Shown here: piece after piece, positions 22,923 through 34,182 of the stretch
How the letters are laid out: the number at the start of each line of letters is the position of its first letter
Numbering within the stretch: position 1 is the stretch's first letter
Origin: Amphirosellinia nigrospora
Taxonomy: Eukaryota > Ascomycota > Sordariomycetes > Xylariales > Xylariaceae
DNA length: 64,000 bases
NCBI GenBank assembly: GCA_004123355.1
Contig: SCHM01000001.1
Span: 12,720,193 to 12,784,192 of the forward strand
Reading direction: 5' to 3'
Made by a program: the position numbers and the translations under genes
The notes under the pieces: generated by a model
The model's input: the letters and a program-made list of their open reading frames with translations, nothing else
What the model was told of the DNA's origin: nothing
The model's database searches: none

Positions 22923-25212
22923 ATGACTAGTGAGTTGCAGCCAACGTTGGAGGCTAGTCTTGATGAGAAGAACGCCGCCCGCGAAAACCAACAAGCCTTG
23001 GAAACGAGTGAGAAAGCAAGTGTTGCCGAGTGTGACGCACAAGATGTAGCCGGTGCGTAAACAGGGTCACAAGTACTCGGTAGACTACTCACTATGTATT
23101 AGTGCCAGTGTACTCGGAGGAGGAGTACAAGAGGCTCAGAAGGAAGATTGACCGCTACCTACTCCCGTTGATGTGGCTTTGTTACGGTATTCAGCAGACC
23201 GATAAAACATCACTTGGATCACAAGCTACCTTTGGTCTCAGGGAGGTAAATGTCCTCGACAAGCGCATGACACCCTCTATCCCTAGCCCCTGTGTTTGCT
23301 CTCCGGTCACAAGAGGGCGGTTTCACTGACTCGGGTGTTTAATCTCGATAGGACACTGGGCTAGTAGGACAGCAGTACTCATGGCTGACTACCATATTCT
23401 ACATTACGTACCTCCTATTCGAGTTTCCGTCCAATTTCATACTCCAGCGGTACTTGATGGGGCGGACGCTGTCGTGCTACATGATCGTCTGGGGTATCGT
23501 GTCCTCAGCATAGGATTCGCCCAAAACTTTACGCATTTGATTACCTTGCGCGCCTTGCAAGGGTTATTCGAAGTGAGCGAGAGATCGCGTGAAGAAGTAA
23601 CGCCGGGAGATGCTAACTAATCATTAATTAGTGTTGTATCTCACCCGGTTTTATTCTCATCATAGGATCATGGTAACCTCGCCGGAACCGTTACCTCGTG
23701 CAGTTAGCAGAATCGCGCTGACTCTCCGCAAGGTATACGACTAGGGAGCACGCATCACGGAGCCTAGTATTTCAGAGCGCTAATGCTGGCTTCGGCATCA
23801 TTTCAAATCTGATTCTCTACGGGATTGGCTCTTCGAAATCTTCACACGGCCCCGAATTCCAACCTTGGCGCTACATGTCTTACGTGAGTTGGTGACACGG
23901 CCGATTCTGAGGATAGAACCTCGAGTTTTAACAAGTCACTAGTACCTCGGTGGTCTGACAATCCTCACTGGGACTACTTGTCTTTTCCTACTTGGGACGC
24001 CGTCGGAGGTCCGCTGGTTGTCCCCCGAGGAGAAGAAGATGGCCCATGCGCGAATCATGGCCAACAACACCGGGCATGATAGGACTGGACTGAAGACTTG
24101 GAAGTGGAAGCAGGTCAGAGAATGTCTCATTGATCCTTGCGTGAGTAGAATTGCCTCTTTGATCTATCTGAAATTCTTCGCCGACTTCAATTATACTTTA
24201 GTTTTGGTTCGCGGGTGCCAATGCTTTCTTGTCGTCCATACCTAATGGAGGTCTCACGACTTTCAATGCCATCATAAATACCGGTTTTGGTTTCAGTGAG
24301 TGCGCGGAGCCGAAAGAATTTTAACTTCGTACGTATCACGTGTGCTGATATTCCGGTAGCCAACTTACAAGTGATTTTGCTGGATATCCCTCGGAATGTT
24401 ATTTCCGTGGTATACTTTCTCGTGATCGGAATAGTCTGCAGTAAGTGGAAGAACCTGCGCATGTAAGTAGCCTCGAGGGTCATATACCATCGTTCCATCA
24501 AAGCCAGCTAACTAGTAAAGGTATTTCATGATGTTCTCCTTGGTTCCACCGTTCATTGGATTCATCATCTTGTCCCTGCTGCCGAATGAGCCACAGTATA
24601 AGTGGACCAAATGGGAGGGTGAGTCTTCAGCCTGACATAATAGGAATCAACATGCCCTAACTAAGAGTCCGCATAGCTACGTCATGACCGTGACATCCGT
24701 GGTTGGTTGTTCCTGGCTTGGACGCTCATCCCCTCCAACGTTGCCGGACGCACAAGCGCACGCTTACTTCATCATTCACGTTCGTCGGTTATTGTGTCGG
24801 CAACATCGTCGGGTCGCAGATCTTCAACTACCGAGATGCTGTAGGGAATACCTTGTCTACTTAATTAATAATGCTGAGCTAATCAAAAACCTATGGCTCA
24901 GCCACGATATATCCCCGCACGACAGGGTGCGCTGTCGCCTTCGGCCTCGAATTCTTGGTCATTGTCATGTGGCGAGTCACTCTTGTGCTACGTAATCGGC
25001 GGCGAATAAGCTACTCCTCGGGCAGGGATTCACGGAAGAAGATAGAATGGCGAAAGCCAAGTTGCTGGGCGAGCAGGATTACACTGATTTTGAGAATATT
25101 TATGTGAGTGTGATTTTCTACCCCTTCCAGATTTCAGCCTCTTGCGATGAAATAGTCGTATGCCTTCACCAAAAATACGTGCTGATTAGTTAGTTCCGAT
25201 ACGACGTGAGTG
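22923..25212 (+). CDS. MFS transporter, anion:cation symporter (Dal5/allantoate permease) family
   Basis: Plasma-membrane importer of small organic anions such as allantoate, nicotinate or similar vitamins; the substrate cannot be told. About ten exons splice cleanly: MTSELQPTLEASLDEKNAAR...; VPVYSEEEYKRLRRKIDRYL leading into TM1 (LMWLCYGIQQTDKTSLG); DTGLVGQQYSWLTTIFYITY; FEFPSNFILQRYLMGRTLSC; LRALQGLFECCISPGFILII; the GSWYTTREHASRSLVFQSAN motif typical of the family; SNLILYGIGSS; a central loop LSPEEKKMAHARIMANNTG; then FWFAGANAFLSSIPNGGLTT, LLDIPRNVISVVYFLVIG, FSLVPPFIGFIILSLLPNEP and a C-terminus ENIYFRYDV ending with the stop codon near 25210. Frame changes are needed near 23510, 24710 (TT, expected TTT), 24755 and 25015. 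All other junctions, including a GTAACC-donor intron at about 23671-23731, keep frame. Confidence 0.85.
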
Positions 25213-26118
25213 GCGAGAGATGGTATGCTATATATCTAAGAAGGCAGAACTGAATCTGTTCTACGGGTTGGTCTTACTTATATATGAGACTCTGGCGGCC
25301 GGCATACGATCTCGTTTCGGACGTAACATTATTGCGATCTTGACAAATAAGGACACTTCTTGTAAAGCATCTCAGCATAATTATATGAACATATGCAGCA
25401 GTCACCTACTAGTACTGAGTTATGTAGCAATGCAAGTGATTTGTAGCACGGGGTAGCTTTCAAGTTTTATATAGTGTCGAGTAGCTACCTGATCCATAAG
25501 CTCGCAGACAATCCTATTCCATGCTACAAAGATGAGAAAAGCTTATACTCGAGTGTTTGGAACATAGTGTTCTATTCAACTAATAGCCTTTCGAGGTTCA
25601 TATAGGATCTCTAATTTCTTATTTCTCCCTTCCATGCAATCTCGCCTTCACCCTAATTGATAGACGAAATCAAGGGCTTCATAGGGTTCGCTGGTCCTGG
25701 GGTCCTCGAAAGTGGTAGGTGAGTACGAAGCGATCTGTTAAAAGGCAGCTTCTGCTGTCCCGTTCTAAAGTCTTGCGAGCTTCGTTGGATAAGGTGGTAC
25801 GTGAGTATAGCTAAACGCGGTCCATAAACACGGAGTTTTATATAGCGCTCACTTCATGAAAATTAAACAAGCTTGTTACTTAAAATTGCCCATTACAGTC
25901 TTTACATAAGATATCATGATTATAAGATGTTTATGTGAGATACAATTTAAATTATTATTAATGAGAAAAATCTAGACTTGTGAAGCTTCTAAACATACGT
26001 TATCAAGTTCTTGACTAAAGAATGTAGAATTCAGGAAAGAAGTTATCTTACAGGTAAATTCGCGAACTTTGGTATTTTAACCTTGTTCGAGTTACATAGT
26101 GAGAACATAACATTTGGG
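25213..26118. other. Intergenic, AT-rich
   Basis: About 900 bp between converging genes. AT-rich, with TA-rich patches around 25900-25980. No gene, RNA or terminal repeat seen. Confidence 0.5.
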
Positions 26119-26122
26119 TCAT

Positions 26123-26390
26123 CTACCTCTGTGGAACGGGAAGCCGCCCGGAGGGAAGGGCCCGGAGGAAATGCTCCTGAGGAAACCCGCCAAGAGGGAA
26201 AGCTCCAGGATGAAAGGCACCTGGAGAAAACCCAATAGGAGGAAACTCACCAGGATGGAAAGCTCCAGGAGGGATGCCTCCTTGAGGATCTCTAGGTGGG
26301 AAACGACTGGGAGGAAAGCTGTTAGGAGGAGGACCTCCAGGTGGGAAGCCGCCGGGATGAGCCCCTGGAGAGTGCACTGGTTCACTTCCT
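26123..26390 (-). repeat. Degenerate ~30-bp tandem repeat coding Gly-x-Phe-Pro-Pro
   Basis: On the - strand the repeat reads as roughly 5-residue units of the type G-(x)-F-P-P/H-P-G, about 15-18 units. At DNA level units of about 30 bp vary around a shared AGG-AAA-GCTCC pattern on +. Such tails are common in fungal low-complexity proteins and expand by slippage. Confidence 0.7.
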
Positions 26391-27074
26391 ATGCTAGATC
26401 GTATCCACAAATACGTGACAAAACCACTCAGGAGATGTTGTGAATTCATCTATCCTCTCCCCAATAACTCGAAGCGCTTCAATAAATATTGGCCCATGCC
26501 CCCGTCCCTATCTACTCGCTCCGGTGCTTTGGATGATTATCATCAGCGAAAAGGCTGAGGAAGCCGTGTACAGATTCATGTAAGCAAGTATGCAATACCA
26601 GCTCAATAGGGAATCTGTAGCTAGTTTCTTCGTCTCCAATTCTTCCTTTCAGCCAAAGAGTAATTATACGCTCATTGGGGTTCCAGACACCCTTAAGATC
26701 GCCTGGACCGTCTTTGTATCTGGGAGAAACATTATTCTCAACTATCAGAGTTACCAAAAATTGTCGCCCATATTTGGTCTTCACTTCTCTTGTGAGAGTT
26801 TGGAAAAAAAACATTCGTCGAGGAGTAACCAGAACTGAGAAATCGCATTAGCCAGTTGTTCTGAGCCTGGGTACCTAGCGGCCAGCGCCTGGCAATGGTG
26901 GAAGGAACTTACAAGCTCTCTTAACTTATGAGAATCTGGCCTTTGAAAAGCTAATGCTTCGTTTTTGAGCAATGTGAGTAATGATTTTGCATCTATTGTT
27001 TTTTTCAACGGCCTACGAGAGTCTATCTTATCCGCGATGTCATAGAGCGACTGGACATCACGAGAGGCCGGCAT
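26123..27074 (-). CDS. SprT-like zinc metalloprotease domain protein with a Gly-Phe-Pro repeat tail
   Basis: Start MPASRDVQSLYDIADKIDSR (ATG at 27074). A helical N-terminus (LRELVSSFHHCQALAARYPG) leads to TREVKTKYGRQFLVTLIVEN, then ELVLHTCLHESVHGFLSLFA with the HExxH zinc motif (HESVH). After a frame change come GHGPIFIEALRVIGERIDEF, whose GHGP resembles the third-ligand region of SprT proteins, and TTSPEWFCHVFVDTI. SprT-fold proteases process DNA-protein crosslinks or act as secreted or intracellular peptidases; which applies is unknown. The first frame change lies in an A8 run on + (26804-26811, T8 on the coding strand), where 9 would keep frame. Downstream in another frame is a Gly/Phe/Pro repeat region (HPGGFPPGGPPP and similar) to about 26123. 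That it belongs to the same protein is inferred from continuity only. Confidence 0.6.
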
Positions 27075-27988
27075 TTTGATATTGTTGGCTAACTTACCAG
27101 GGTTGAGTGATGTGTGCAAATAATACCAGAACCAAAAAAATCTAGTCAGTGCCTTTCTATCTATAAATAAGTGGACAAATCTATAAGACGAAGCTTGTGT
27201 TTCATTACAAAGGTTCGCTGTATAGGAGATGTGCCTTGAACAATTTCTTAGTTTTACACACAAGCGGCTTTGTTTCTTTTCCGAATACGGATGTACAAGT
27301 AATCTACACAATAGCTATGCTATAGGCTTTTAGATAATTTCATATACAGCTCCAGCTCAATATGTGAATTTTCTTAACTTGAAAAAAAGATTATTATAGA
27401 TGTGGGAATAGAGCCAACAGAGCTAGAGATCCCCCTGTACGCATAGTGAGCCGCGGTATGCTACGCAGAGGGCAGTGGTGTAGCCTAAATAGAGGTAATA
27501 TTGTTTGGAGCAATAGAGCAGCATGTCTACTACCTGCATGCGAATAAATAAACCTCGTCAGGATTTGGAGGTTGGGTCTAATAGTTTTTGTTATCGACTT
27601 TTACCTTGTGAAGTGTGTCGAAGTCACCGGAACTCTTGCTCTGATTTAGTCATACCTGGTCCAACTCCTTACCGGTCGGTTGCGTTTCTTAGGGATCCCT
27701 TGTCTAAAACAACCCAGACTCGAATTAGTGTCTACGTCAGGAAACGAGGCCAATCAATAGCTTGCACTTCTGCAATATGCACTGCTTTTAAGTACTACAC
27801 TAAGTCCAAGTATGCAAGCATTCCTTATACTAAGAACATTCGTTGCAACTTGACTTAGGATTCTGAAGAGCCATGCTACAACCAAAGAATGACCCTGAAA
27901 GAATATATACAAGATCTTTTTAATCGCTCAGAACAATACCTGTAATTTAGAGAGCAAAAGTATAGATAGTAAAAATAGAAAAAGAAAC
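27075..27988. other. Intergenic
   Basis: Upstream region of the SprT-like gene (promoter expected here, AT-rich) and downstream flank of the tRNA. A frame at 27523-27858 (+) has no recognisable domain and no promoter or splice context. Confidence 0.45.
27979..27983 (-). terminator. Pol III terminator of tRNA-Trp
   Basis: A run of five T on the - strand begins 5 bases after the tRNA discriminator base, as required for RNA polymerase III release. Confidence 0.7.
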
Positions 27989-28060
27989 TGAAGCTGACCC
28001 GATTTGAACGGATAACCTTTGGGTCTGGAATCCAACGCGCTACCGTTGCGCCACAGCTCC
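27989..28060 (-). tRNA. tRNA-Trp (CCA), no intron
   Basis: Folds as a 72-nt cloverleaf on the - strand. The acceptor GGAGCTG pairs with CAGCTTC (one G-T). The D arm is GCGC-loop-GCGC. The anticodon loop TTCCAGA carries CCA. The T arm ATCCG-TTCAAAT-CGGGT pairs throughout with one T-G. The anticodon stem has one A-C mismatch at its base next to the loop (31-39). A-box and B-box sequences fall inside as expected. No intron interrupts the anticodon loop. It stands alone between two protein-gene-poor stretches. Confidence 0.92.
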
Positions 28061-29912
28061 ATGATCTCTAACGTCGAGCTATACGCCCATTGTTGAAACA
28101 ATAGGCCGTAATAGCATTCTAAGTCGTTGAGCCAAACAGATGAGTGGAAGGAGAAAAGTTAGCTTGGTGAAGACTCACCTCAGTGGGGAAATAGGCTCAT
28201 TTAGGCTTTAGACTTTCCTCGGGAAAGCGCCCGCCGGACCGTGGTACTGCCAGGATAGGCAAGTCAACAGAGCACTCCATATCGAGTGTTTCATCTTTCG
28301 CTTTCGTCGGCCGAACTTATCTCGTGGACGTATGACCAATAAGATCGCCAAGGCGGCTTATTAATACATCTACCGTTACCCTCTCATATTGTCAAAACCG
28401 AGGAAGCTGTAGGAAAGGGCATTAGGAGAGCGAACAGGCAACTTTGCATAGTAGGCGTAGGCGGGTATCACACGGACGAGCCGCGGCGCCACTCGCTGCA
28501 GAGGTCCTAGATTTTGGAGGCTAAGACATCTGGGGGGATACAGAAGGAGTAAAGGAGGATTGGAGGTCTCGGATTCTGTCTATAAGGGGCAGTAGACGGG
28601 ATAGTAGCCTGCTTATGCTAGATCGACAGATAGAACGAGAGCGAATACTACATCCGACACGGCCCCTTTCGATAGCCATATTAGATCACGTTGTCAGATT
28701 TTGAGTCCTACTTTTGCTCGTTATTTTTTATGACATTTATATGTTACCTACGTGTAGGGTTTGAGGGAACCCCGTGTTAATGACTACTGGTTTGCTCAAA
28801 GTTGTCTTGTCGTATCTTGTTTGCTTCGTGGAATTTTCGGTTCAGGCTCACATACCATGTTTTGCCCATCATGAAGAGGCATAGATAAGAATGAGCCGTC
28901 CTGTTACGGGATGATTCGATACTCAGCTGGAAGGACCCCGGGAAGGTTTATGTTAGGCGCTTGCTGCCCCTATGTGAAAGATAGGGCCGCGCAAGCTTTT
29001 GTTGATACTCTACTAAGGCCCCAGATAGATTTCATTGTCGAAATAGCAGCTTTAGTTAGCATAGAGCGACGCTTGCGTATATGATGAGTCCAGGAAGCCG
29101 GGCGTAATGTTTGGCCTTACACCTGACTGTATTTCCTTGGCCTACTGTTTTATGATTGGTATCCCTTTGAATTTGATACAGAAATATAGACCTTGATTAA
29201 ACAAGAGATAATGCTCGTATAATACGATAATAAGATGTTGATATAGCTACATAACAGTATATATGACCCTGTTATTCCGCTTACAAGCTATAGCCCCTCC
29301 CTTGCTTATCCCCTAGCCCACAAGGCCGCCCATCGTCAAGTCCCGATAGCCCGTTTGCATGAGGTAGAGGCGGCGGGTTTTCACTTTCTTTCATCGACGT
29401 CTAGCTTCTTCTACCTTCATTACTTGCGCCGCCCTTGTTATAACTCTGTTCAAACACCGTGGCGTGAGGGGAGTAGAGGTGTGGCGAGGGCGTGGTAGCT
29501 GGTGCTACCACCGACGGTGACTACAGGCTGAACTGGATACAGGTTCACGAGACGAGCAGGCGAGGGGCGGGGTGCGGTATGTAGGAGAGTCGACGACAAG
29601 CGACACGAGACAGAACATTGACGTTGATGAAAGGATGAGGGCTAACGATAGTTAGCTAGTTGTTAAAGGGGTCAGCCCATAACCGGGTACTCAGGGCGAA
29701 AGAGTTGTGTAGACGGTATCGAGCACTTTAACTAACCGCGCTTCCTTCCCTCTACCTACTCGATGCCAGTGTCCAAAACCTAGTACAATGTCGCCATCCC
29801 TGGAGTAATAGTGCACTAGATCTCGTGGTGCATCCGTCAGGTCGTTCGGGTTAATCTTCTCCTAGTGGGAGCTTTGATTATCGAGGGCTGGAGCTGCAAG
29901 TATACACTGCTC
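28061..29912. other. Gene-free stretch
   Basis: About 1.85 kb with no frame above background length on either strand. GC content is mixed and it contains no obvious repeats or terminal inverted repeats. Confidence 0.55.
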
Positions 29913-30052
29913 ATGGCACAACCGTCAGCCGCCGACGTAATATGGCATCAACCAACAACAATCCGGCAAGCGTCGCGCAGTTTTGTCGATATGATACAAT
30001 CCAAGGAACGGATCATTGCAATTATGGGAGCCGGAACTTCTTTTGCCGCAGG
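29913..30052 (+). pseudogene. SIR2-like N-terminal fragment
   Basis: An ATG at 29913 starts a short frame whose end, SKERIIAIMGAGTSFAAG, resembles the NAD-binding GAGxSxxxG motif that opens sirtuin domains. A GTACGT donor follows at once, so it could be a first exon. I see no later sirtuin motifs (no GIPxFR, HG, or CxxC zinc pairs) in the next kilobase. Either a relic or chance resemblance. Confidence 0.3.
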
Positions 30053-30064
30053 ATGTACGTACAC

Positions 30065-30780
30065 CTTCCTTTCATGGTTTTGATCTAGCATGATGAACTA
30101 ACTATAATCACCTAACCTATGCATCCTCTCGTCATGGTTTTTATTGAAATTAAAAAGTACAGTAGGGTAGCTACGGAAAGAGCGATTCGCAATAATAGTA
30201 TGATAGTTGCGACGCTGGTGCACACCTCGAGAGATCTCGTCCTCTTCCACTTCATTTTTTCTACAACCACATCGCCAAATTTGAGGAGGTCAATTCGGAG
30301 AGCACATTGCCGCGGCACCTTTTCCTTTTAATACATCACTTTTATCTCTACACATCTATCATCCTCGGCTTGAGACCGTGGTCGATCATACCACCCGCTC
30401 TTACTCCTTTCGTCGTAAGACAGCTCGTTGGCATTCGTGGGACTACCCACCACAAGTAAGTATCGCCTACTTCTGTTTTTAAAAATATGGACCATTCTCA
30501 AGAGTATCCTTTTGCGTCAATGGTTACTCGGAGCGCTGTCAGGTTACTTTGATCAATCTATTCAAGATAAAGAATTAAGCATAAGTTCTGAGAACTATCA
30601 AATTATGTTAAGTTATCGTCCTAAATATACCATTTAGAATATGTTTGCCTTGTCCTCAGCAGATTCGTGCCTTACGTTGGGACTTCTTCTAACCTACTCT
30701 AGGCCATTCAATTGAATACAAAATTCACAACGAGATCAGAATTTATACACATTGTCCCAACAGACACGAGCTAGGCACGA
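30065..30780. other. No supported gene
   Basis: AT-rich. A short frame near 30375-30465 (KTARWHSWDYPPQ) looks coding-like but matches no family I recognise. Confidence 0.4.
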
Positions 30781-32150
30781 TGTCTTCGGGAGGCAAGGAG
30801 TCCCACAAAAAGGTGTACGTGACTGTGAATGCCAGATGTTTACTATATCGCTAAACTTGTTGGTACAGAGATGCCACATATATCACTCGATCGTCAGAAT
30901 GTGCGCGTCAATGATGCGGACCCTCAGATGTATCAGTACATGGAAATTCGGCAGCTTGCGAGAGATCAGCTCATTTCTCAAGTTGTGGCCAAGGACGTGG
31001 AGCCCACATCCCCAGATCATTGGAGTCGCAAGTTGAAAAAAGGCGACTACGTGTGGTGGTATCAGACCCAGCCCGGGAAATCAAAGCCTGGAGAGACCTC
31101 AAAGAAGTTGGCACCCACCTGGACAAGACCTTGGGAGTCAGCTTCTCAGGTTTCGGATTTATCATGGTCACTCATCCACCCGACAAGCCACGCCGTCCGG
31201 CCGTAAAAGTTCGAGATGCCACACATATCACTCGATATGATGGCCTATGGCGAGCCTCAATTCCCAGCACCCCCAAACGGTCGAAGTATTCGGCAGCAAA
31301 GCAGCGGCGGTTAGCTGAACGAGCGGCAAGGACTGTGTAGGGGCAACAGGTGGCGGCCTTTCCGACCCGAGCGGCGACTCGAGAAACGACCTGAGCGACG
31401 ACTTGAACAAACGATCCGGCCCCGACCGATACCCGAAGAGGAGGGAACAGCCTTGGCACCAGCATATTGCTACAATTGGTAGCTAGCGACGACGATAGTC
31501 AGCTTCTTTTCTCTTCTTTTTGGCTTTTCCCTTTGCTAGTTTTTGTTTCGGGCTTCTCTGAGCCATCAGCACGCTGATCCCGTGCCCGGTACGTCGGTGT
31601 AGGGTGCAGAGCCTGGTGCCTACAGAAATTACTTATCCTCATTTGGCCCGTCATCGCGACGATCGTTTTCCCAGGAACTAACCTCAGTTCCTTTGAATAT
31701 GCTACACATTCGAATATATCAGCACGCGAGCGATTGGGTGCCTCCTGAGAATTGTCACAAATTCCCTTTTGCAAGCTGAGCTACTCCTACACGCTACTTA
31801 TCACGAATCTCATATGTCAGACATCAGAATCACTCAACTTTTTGGACGTCAGATCCGCAGATTTCACGAGACTGGGCATCCTTACACTCTCCTCATACAA
31901 TCTGACCTACTCGATTACGCCATAGCCGTCAGTTCCCCCCCCTACTACTACCTGCTGAGGAGTATGATGCGGGATATCAAGCACCAAAGTCAACAGATAT
32001 ATCACCAGAATGAAGTCTTAGCAAATGAGATGGACTACTTACGAAAGAACATTAAAACAATGATGAGAGGAGCCATCCGAGACGAGATGGGAGCCGGCAT
32101 TCTGGATAGGAAAGTAATGGAGGCGGTTAAGATTTAGAGTTAGGGATTCC
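30780..32150 (+). mobile_element. LTR-retrotransposon-like fossil (integrase C-terminal-like part)
   Basis: The + strand around 30830-31330 encodes a segment resembling the C-terminal, SH3-like end of a retroelement integrase: a KKGDYVWWY block, a SKKLAPTWTRPW block matching the KLAPRWxGPY pattern of Gypsy-type integrases, and a VKVRDATHITRYD end. A second frame at about 31769-32137 encodes a 122-aa protein with a predicted coiled-coil end (NEVLANEMDYLRKNIKTMMR) that may be another part of the element. No reverse transcriptase, protease or clear LTR pair is visible. The copy is broken, with at least two breaks, and incomplete. Age cannot be estimated without LTRs. A fossil from an unrelated element, or Polinton-type integrase ancestry, is possible. 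Confidence 0.45.
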
Positions 32151-32388
32151 AGATGACAAAACTACTAACCGACGCGACCGCTTAGCAATACGATTGGGAC
32201 TTCGATCCGCTGGACGACCATATAACCAGTCTTCCATCAGCTATGATACCGTCCGGAACCAACCCGTTCACTGGAACAACGCGACCAAGAAGACCATTAC
32301 GGGTTGACGCAAGAACTATTATCCCCCCCTACCACCACCTACCTGTGACCAGGTTGATGACCTCATCCCCTACCCTGTTGATCGTGAC

Positions 32389-32751
32389 AGAAGGTAGTAA
32401 GCTAAACTTTGGGGGCAATGGTCAAACTGGTAGAATGCACACGTGTCTTCCGCCTCAACGAATGGGTTCCAAACCTTGTCCAAATCCGCACAGGTTGGGC
32501 ATGCAAGGGGGTGACGCCGACATCGTCATCACAGACCTCACACGAACAGACAGTGGGATGCCTGGGCTATCCAAGACTCGGCTCGCCACTGTCTACAAGG
32601 GCCAGATTGATTAACATCTGTGGGATGTACCAAGGCATGGAAGTCCACAGGTCACTTTAACTCTACACAGGTACGTTGGCTTCGCCAACTGGAGGTCTTC
32701 TGCACAGAAGGCAGCAAGCTAAACTTCGGGGGCAAATAGTTAAACTGGTAG
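32389..32751 (+). repeat. Direct repeat pair, ~46 bp, 317 bp apart, with tRNA-like boxes
   Basis: AGAAGG(T/C)AG(T/C)AAGCTAAACTT continuing as CGGGGGCAA and TAAACTGGTAG occurs at 32389-32434 and again at 32706-32751, diverged at about six positions. In the left copy the sequence continues into a possible A box (TGGTCAAACTGG) and a B box (GGGTTCCAAACC near 32465), so the unit may be the head of a tRNA-derived SINE. Confidence 0.5.
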
Positions 32752-32806
32752 GAAGGTCGAGTTTTGGGCGTGGGAAGGCAATAAGGGGAAAAAGAAAAAG
32801 AGACCA

Positions 32807-32935
32807 GCCAACGAAGGAATCGAACCCTCGCTACCTAGCGATACTAAGAAGGATATTAAGTAATTATTCTAACGCTGAGACCGCTAGGATATAGATGTAT
32901 CGCTAGGCCGTACCAACTAGGCCACTGACCCCTAA
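32807..32935 (-). ncRNA. tRNA-like sequence with long internal hairpin (tRNA pseudogene or SINE head)
   Basis: Read on -, the sequence has an A box TGGCCTAGTTGG with a self-pairing D arm (GGCC-loop-GGCC) and a B box GGGTTCGATTCC inside a good T arm (GAGGG-TTCGATT-CCTTC, one G-T). Between them lie about 75 nt instead of about 30, including an 11-bp perfect inverted repeat, CCTAGCGATAC with GTATCGCTAGG. The acceptor ends do not pair well (GGGTCAG against GTTGGCT). So it keeps Pol III promoter elements but is not a clean tRNA: an intron-bearing tRNA gene with a decayed acceptor, or a SINE. Confidence 0.55.
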
Positions 32936-33139
32936 TGTTAATGTGTCTTATAAGGTCTACCTTGAACCCTTTAAGGTTTGGCTTGGCAGAAGGTACGTAG
33001 TTCCGGAGTAGGGCTCGATGAGATGCCGGGGCAGACCTCAGATGTTGCGATCAGGCTGACCGCCTATAACGACGTTGATAAGCTATAAATATGTCTAGGT
33101 CGCTATAAGCAAATAATGCCATTTCGATTAACGATCGAT

Positions 33140-33502
33140 TCATTGGGAACCGGCCGGTGGATATAGCTTCTGGACTACTAAAGATCCGGCAAGTTGGGCG
33201 AAAAGCGTTATTATACCCGCCGGCCTATTGTCGGGTTCACGCAGTTGATCGCGCACATTGTCGAGGAATAGCGGATTGGCCGCAATGATACTGAGTTCGT
33301 TTTCGTCAAGCTCCTGTTTGATGGCGTATAGCGGTCGGGATAGAGGTGGATGTGAAAGGTGGGAAAGGTACCAAGAACGCGAGATCATGCGGTAAGTGCC
33401 AAGATGCACTCTAAGTTGCGCCGAGAGGATACGGAGCATGACGTAGAGCATGAGTGTAATGCCGCGGGGGAAAGGGGATCCTTCGTCTCGGCCGCATCTC
33501 AC
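33140..33502 (-). CDS. Unrecognised protein fragment
   Basis: A 120-aa frame with coding-like composition in its second half (IKQELDENELSIIAANPLFL, then VRDQLREPDNRPAGIITLFA). No signal peptide or known motif. It may be the end of a larger decayed gene. No neighbour suggests a role. Confidence 0.35.
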   Translation of the reverse strand: MRCGRDEGSPFPRGITLMLYVMLRILSAQLRVHLGTYRMISRSWYLSHLSHPPLSRPLYAIKQELDENELSIIAANPLFLDNVRDQLREPDNRPAGIITLFAQLAGSLVVQKLYPPAGSQ

Positions 33503-34182
33503 TCACTACGGTTGTCTATGATGCTTAGATTTCCGTCGAATGACAATTGAACTACAATATCGGCTCTGTTAAATATTGATAGAACAAATGTGTCACATTT
33601 TGCGGCAGAAAACTCAAGGTGCGTGGCTACCTTCAGTCGTAGAGGACGTCGATTAAGCTTGGTTGATCAGTGGATGGTGGGTATCCTCATGCTTCAAGAT
33701 TGTGACTGAAAACTCACACACGTCCTTTCTCTTCACAAGTTACTTAACAGAAGATAGCCACCATTTCGAACAATACTGTTTACACATTTTCAGTCCAGCA
33801 ATTCAAACGGCCCCAGACGCTTCAAAGAGGCTTGCATTAGTTGCCCAACACGGCCAACTTGCCCAGAACAACTAGCAATACGAACATGAACTATCTCGTG
33901 TTTCACAGGGTAGCACGCATTTCAACTCAAATATACCGCAACCGTAGGAAAGGGGTCCCGAATGATATTCAGTTGATTTATTTCTTTCTCTTTCCCAACT
34001 CTGCTAGCGCCCTGGTCCGAAAATGTGGCGCTCTACGAAGGAGGCCCATGAATGTGAAGCAAAGAGGTTCATGAACAACATAAAGCAAGAGAAAAAATAT
34101 CCAAGCAGTTCCCTCCCTTATGTGTCTAATTGAAAACGCCATCCGGATCTATTGCCATTGTACCCGCCACCTCGGAGTGAGC
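33503..34182. other. Intergenic
   Basis: 3' flank of the GH16 gene and mixed sequence without supported genes. Confidence 0.5.

Noticed and set aside
26119-26385. Collagen-like gene
   Set aside because: Gly-x-Phe-Pro units lack the strict Gly-x-y register of collagen; treated as a low-complexity tail.
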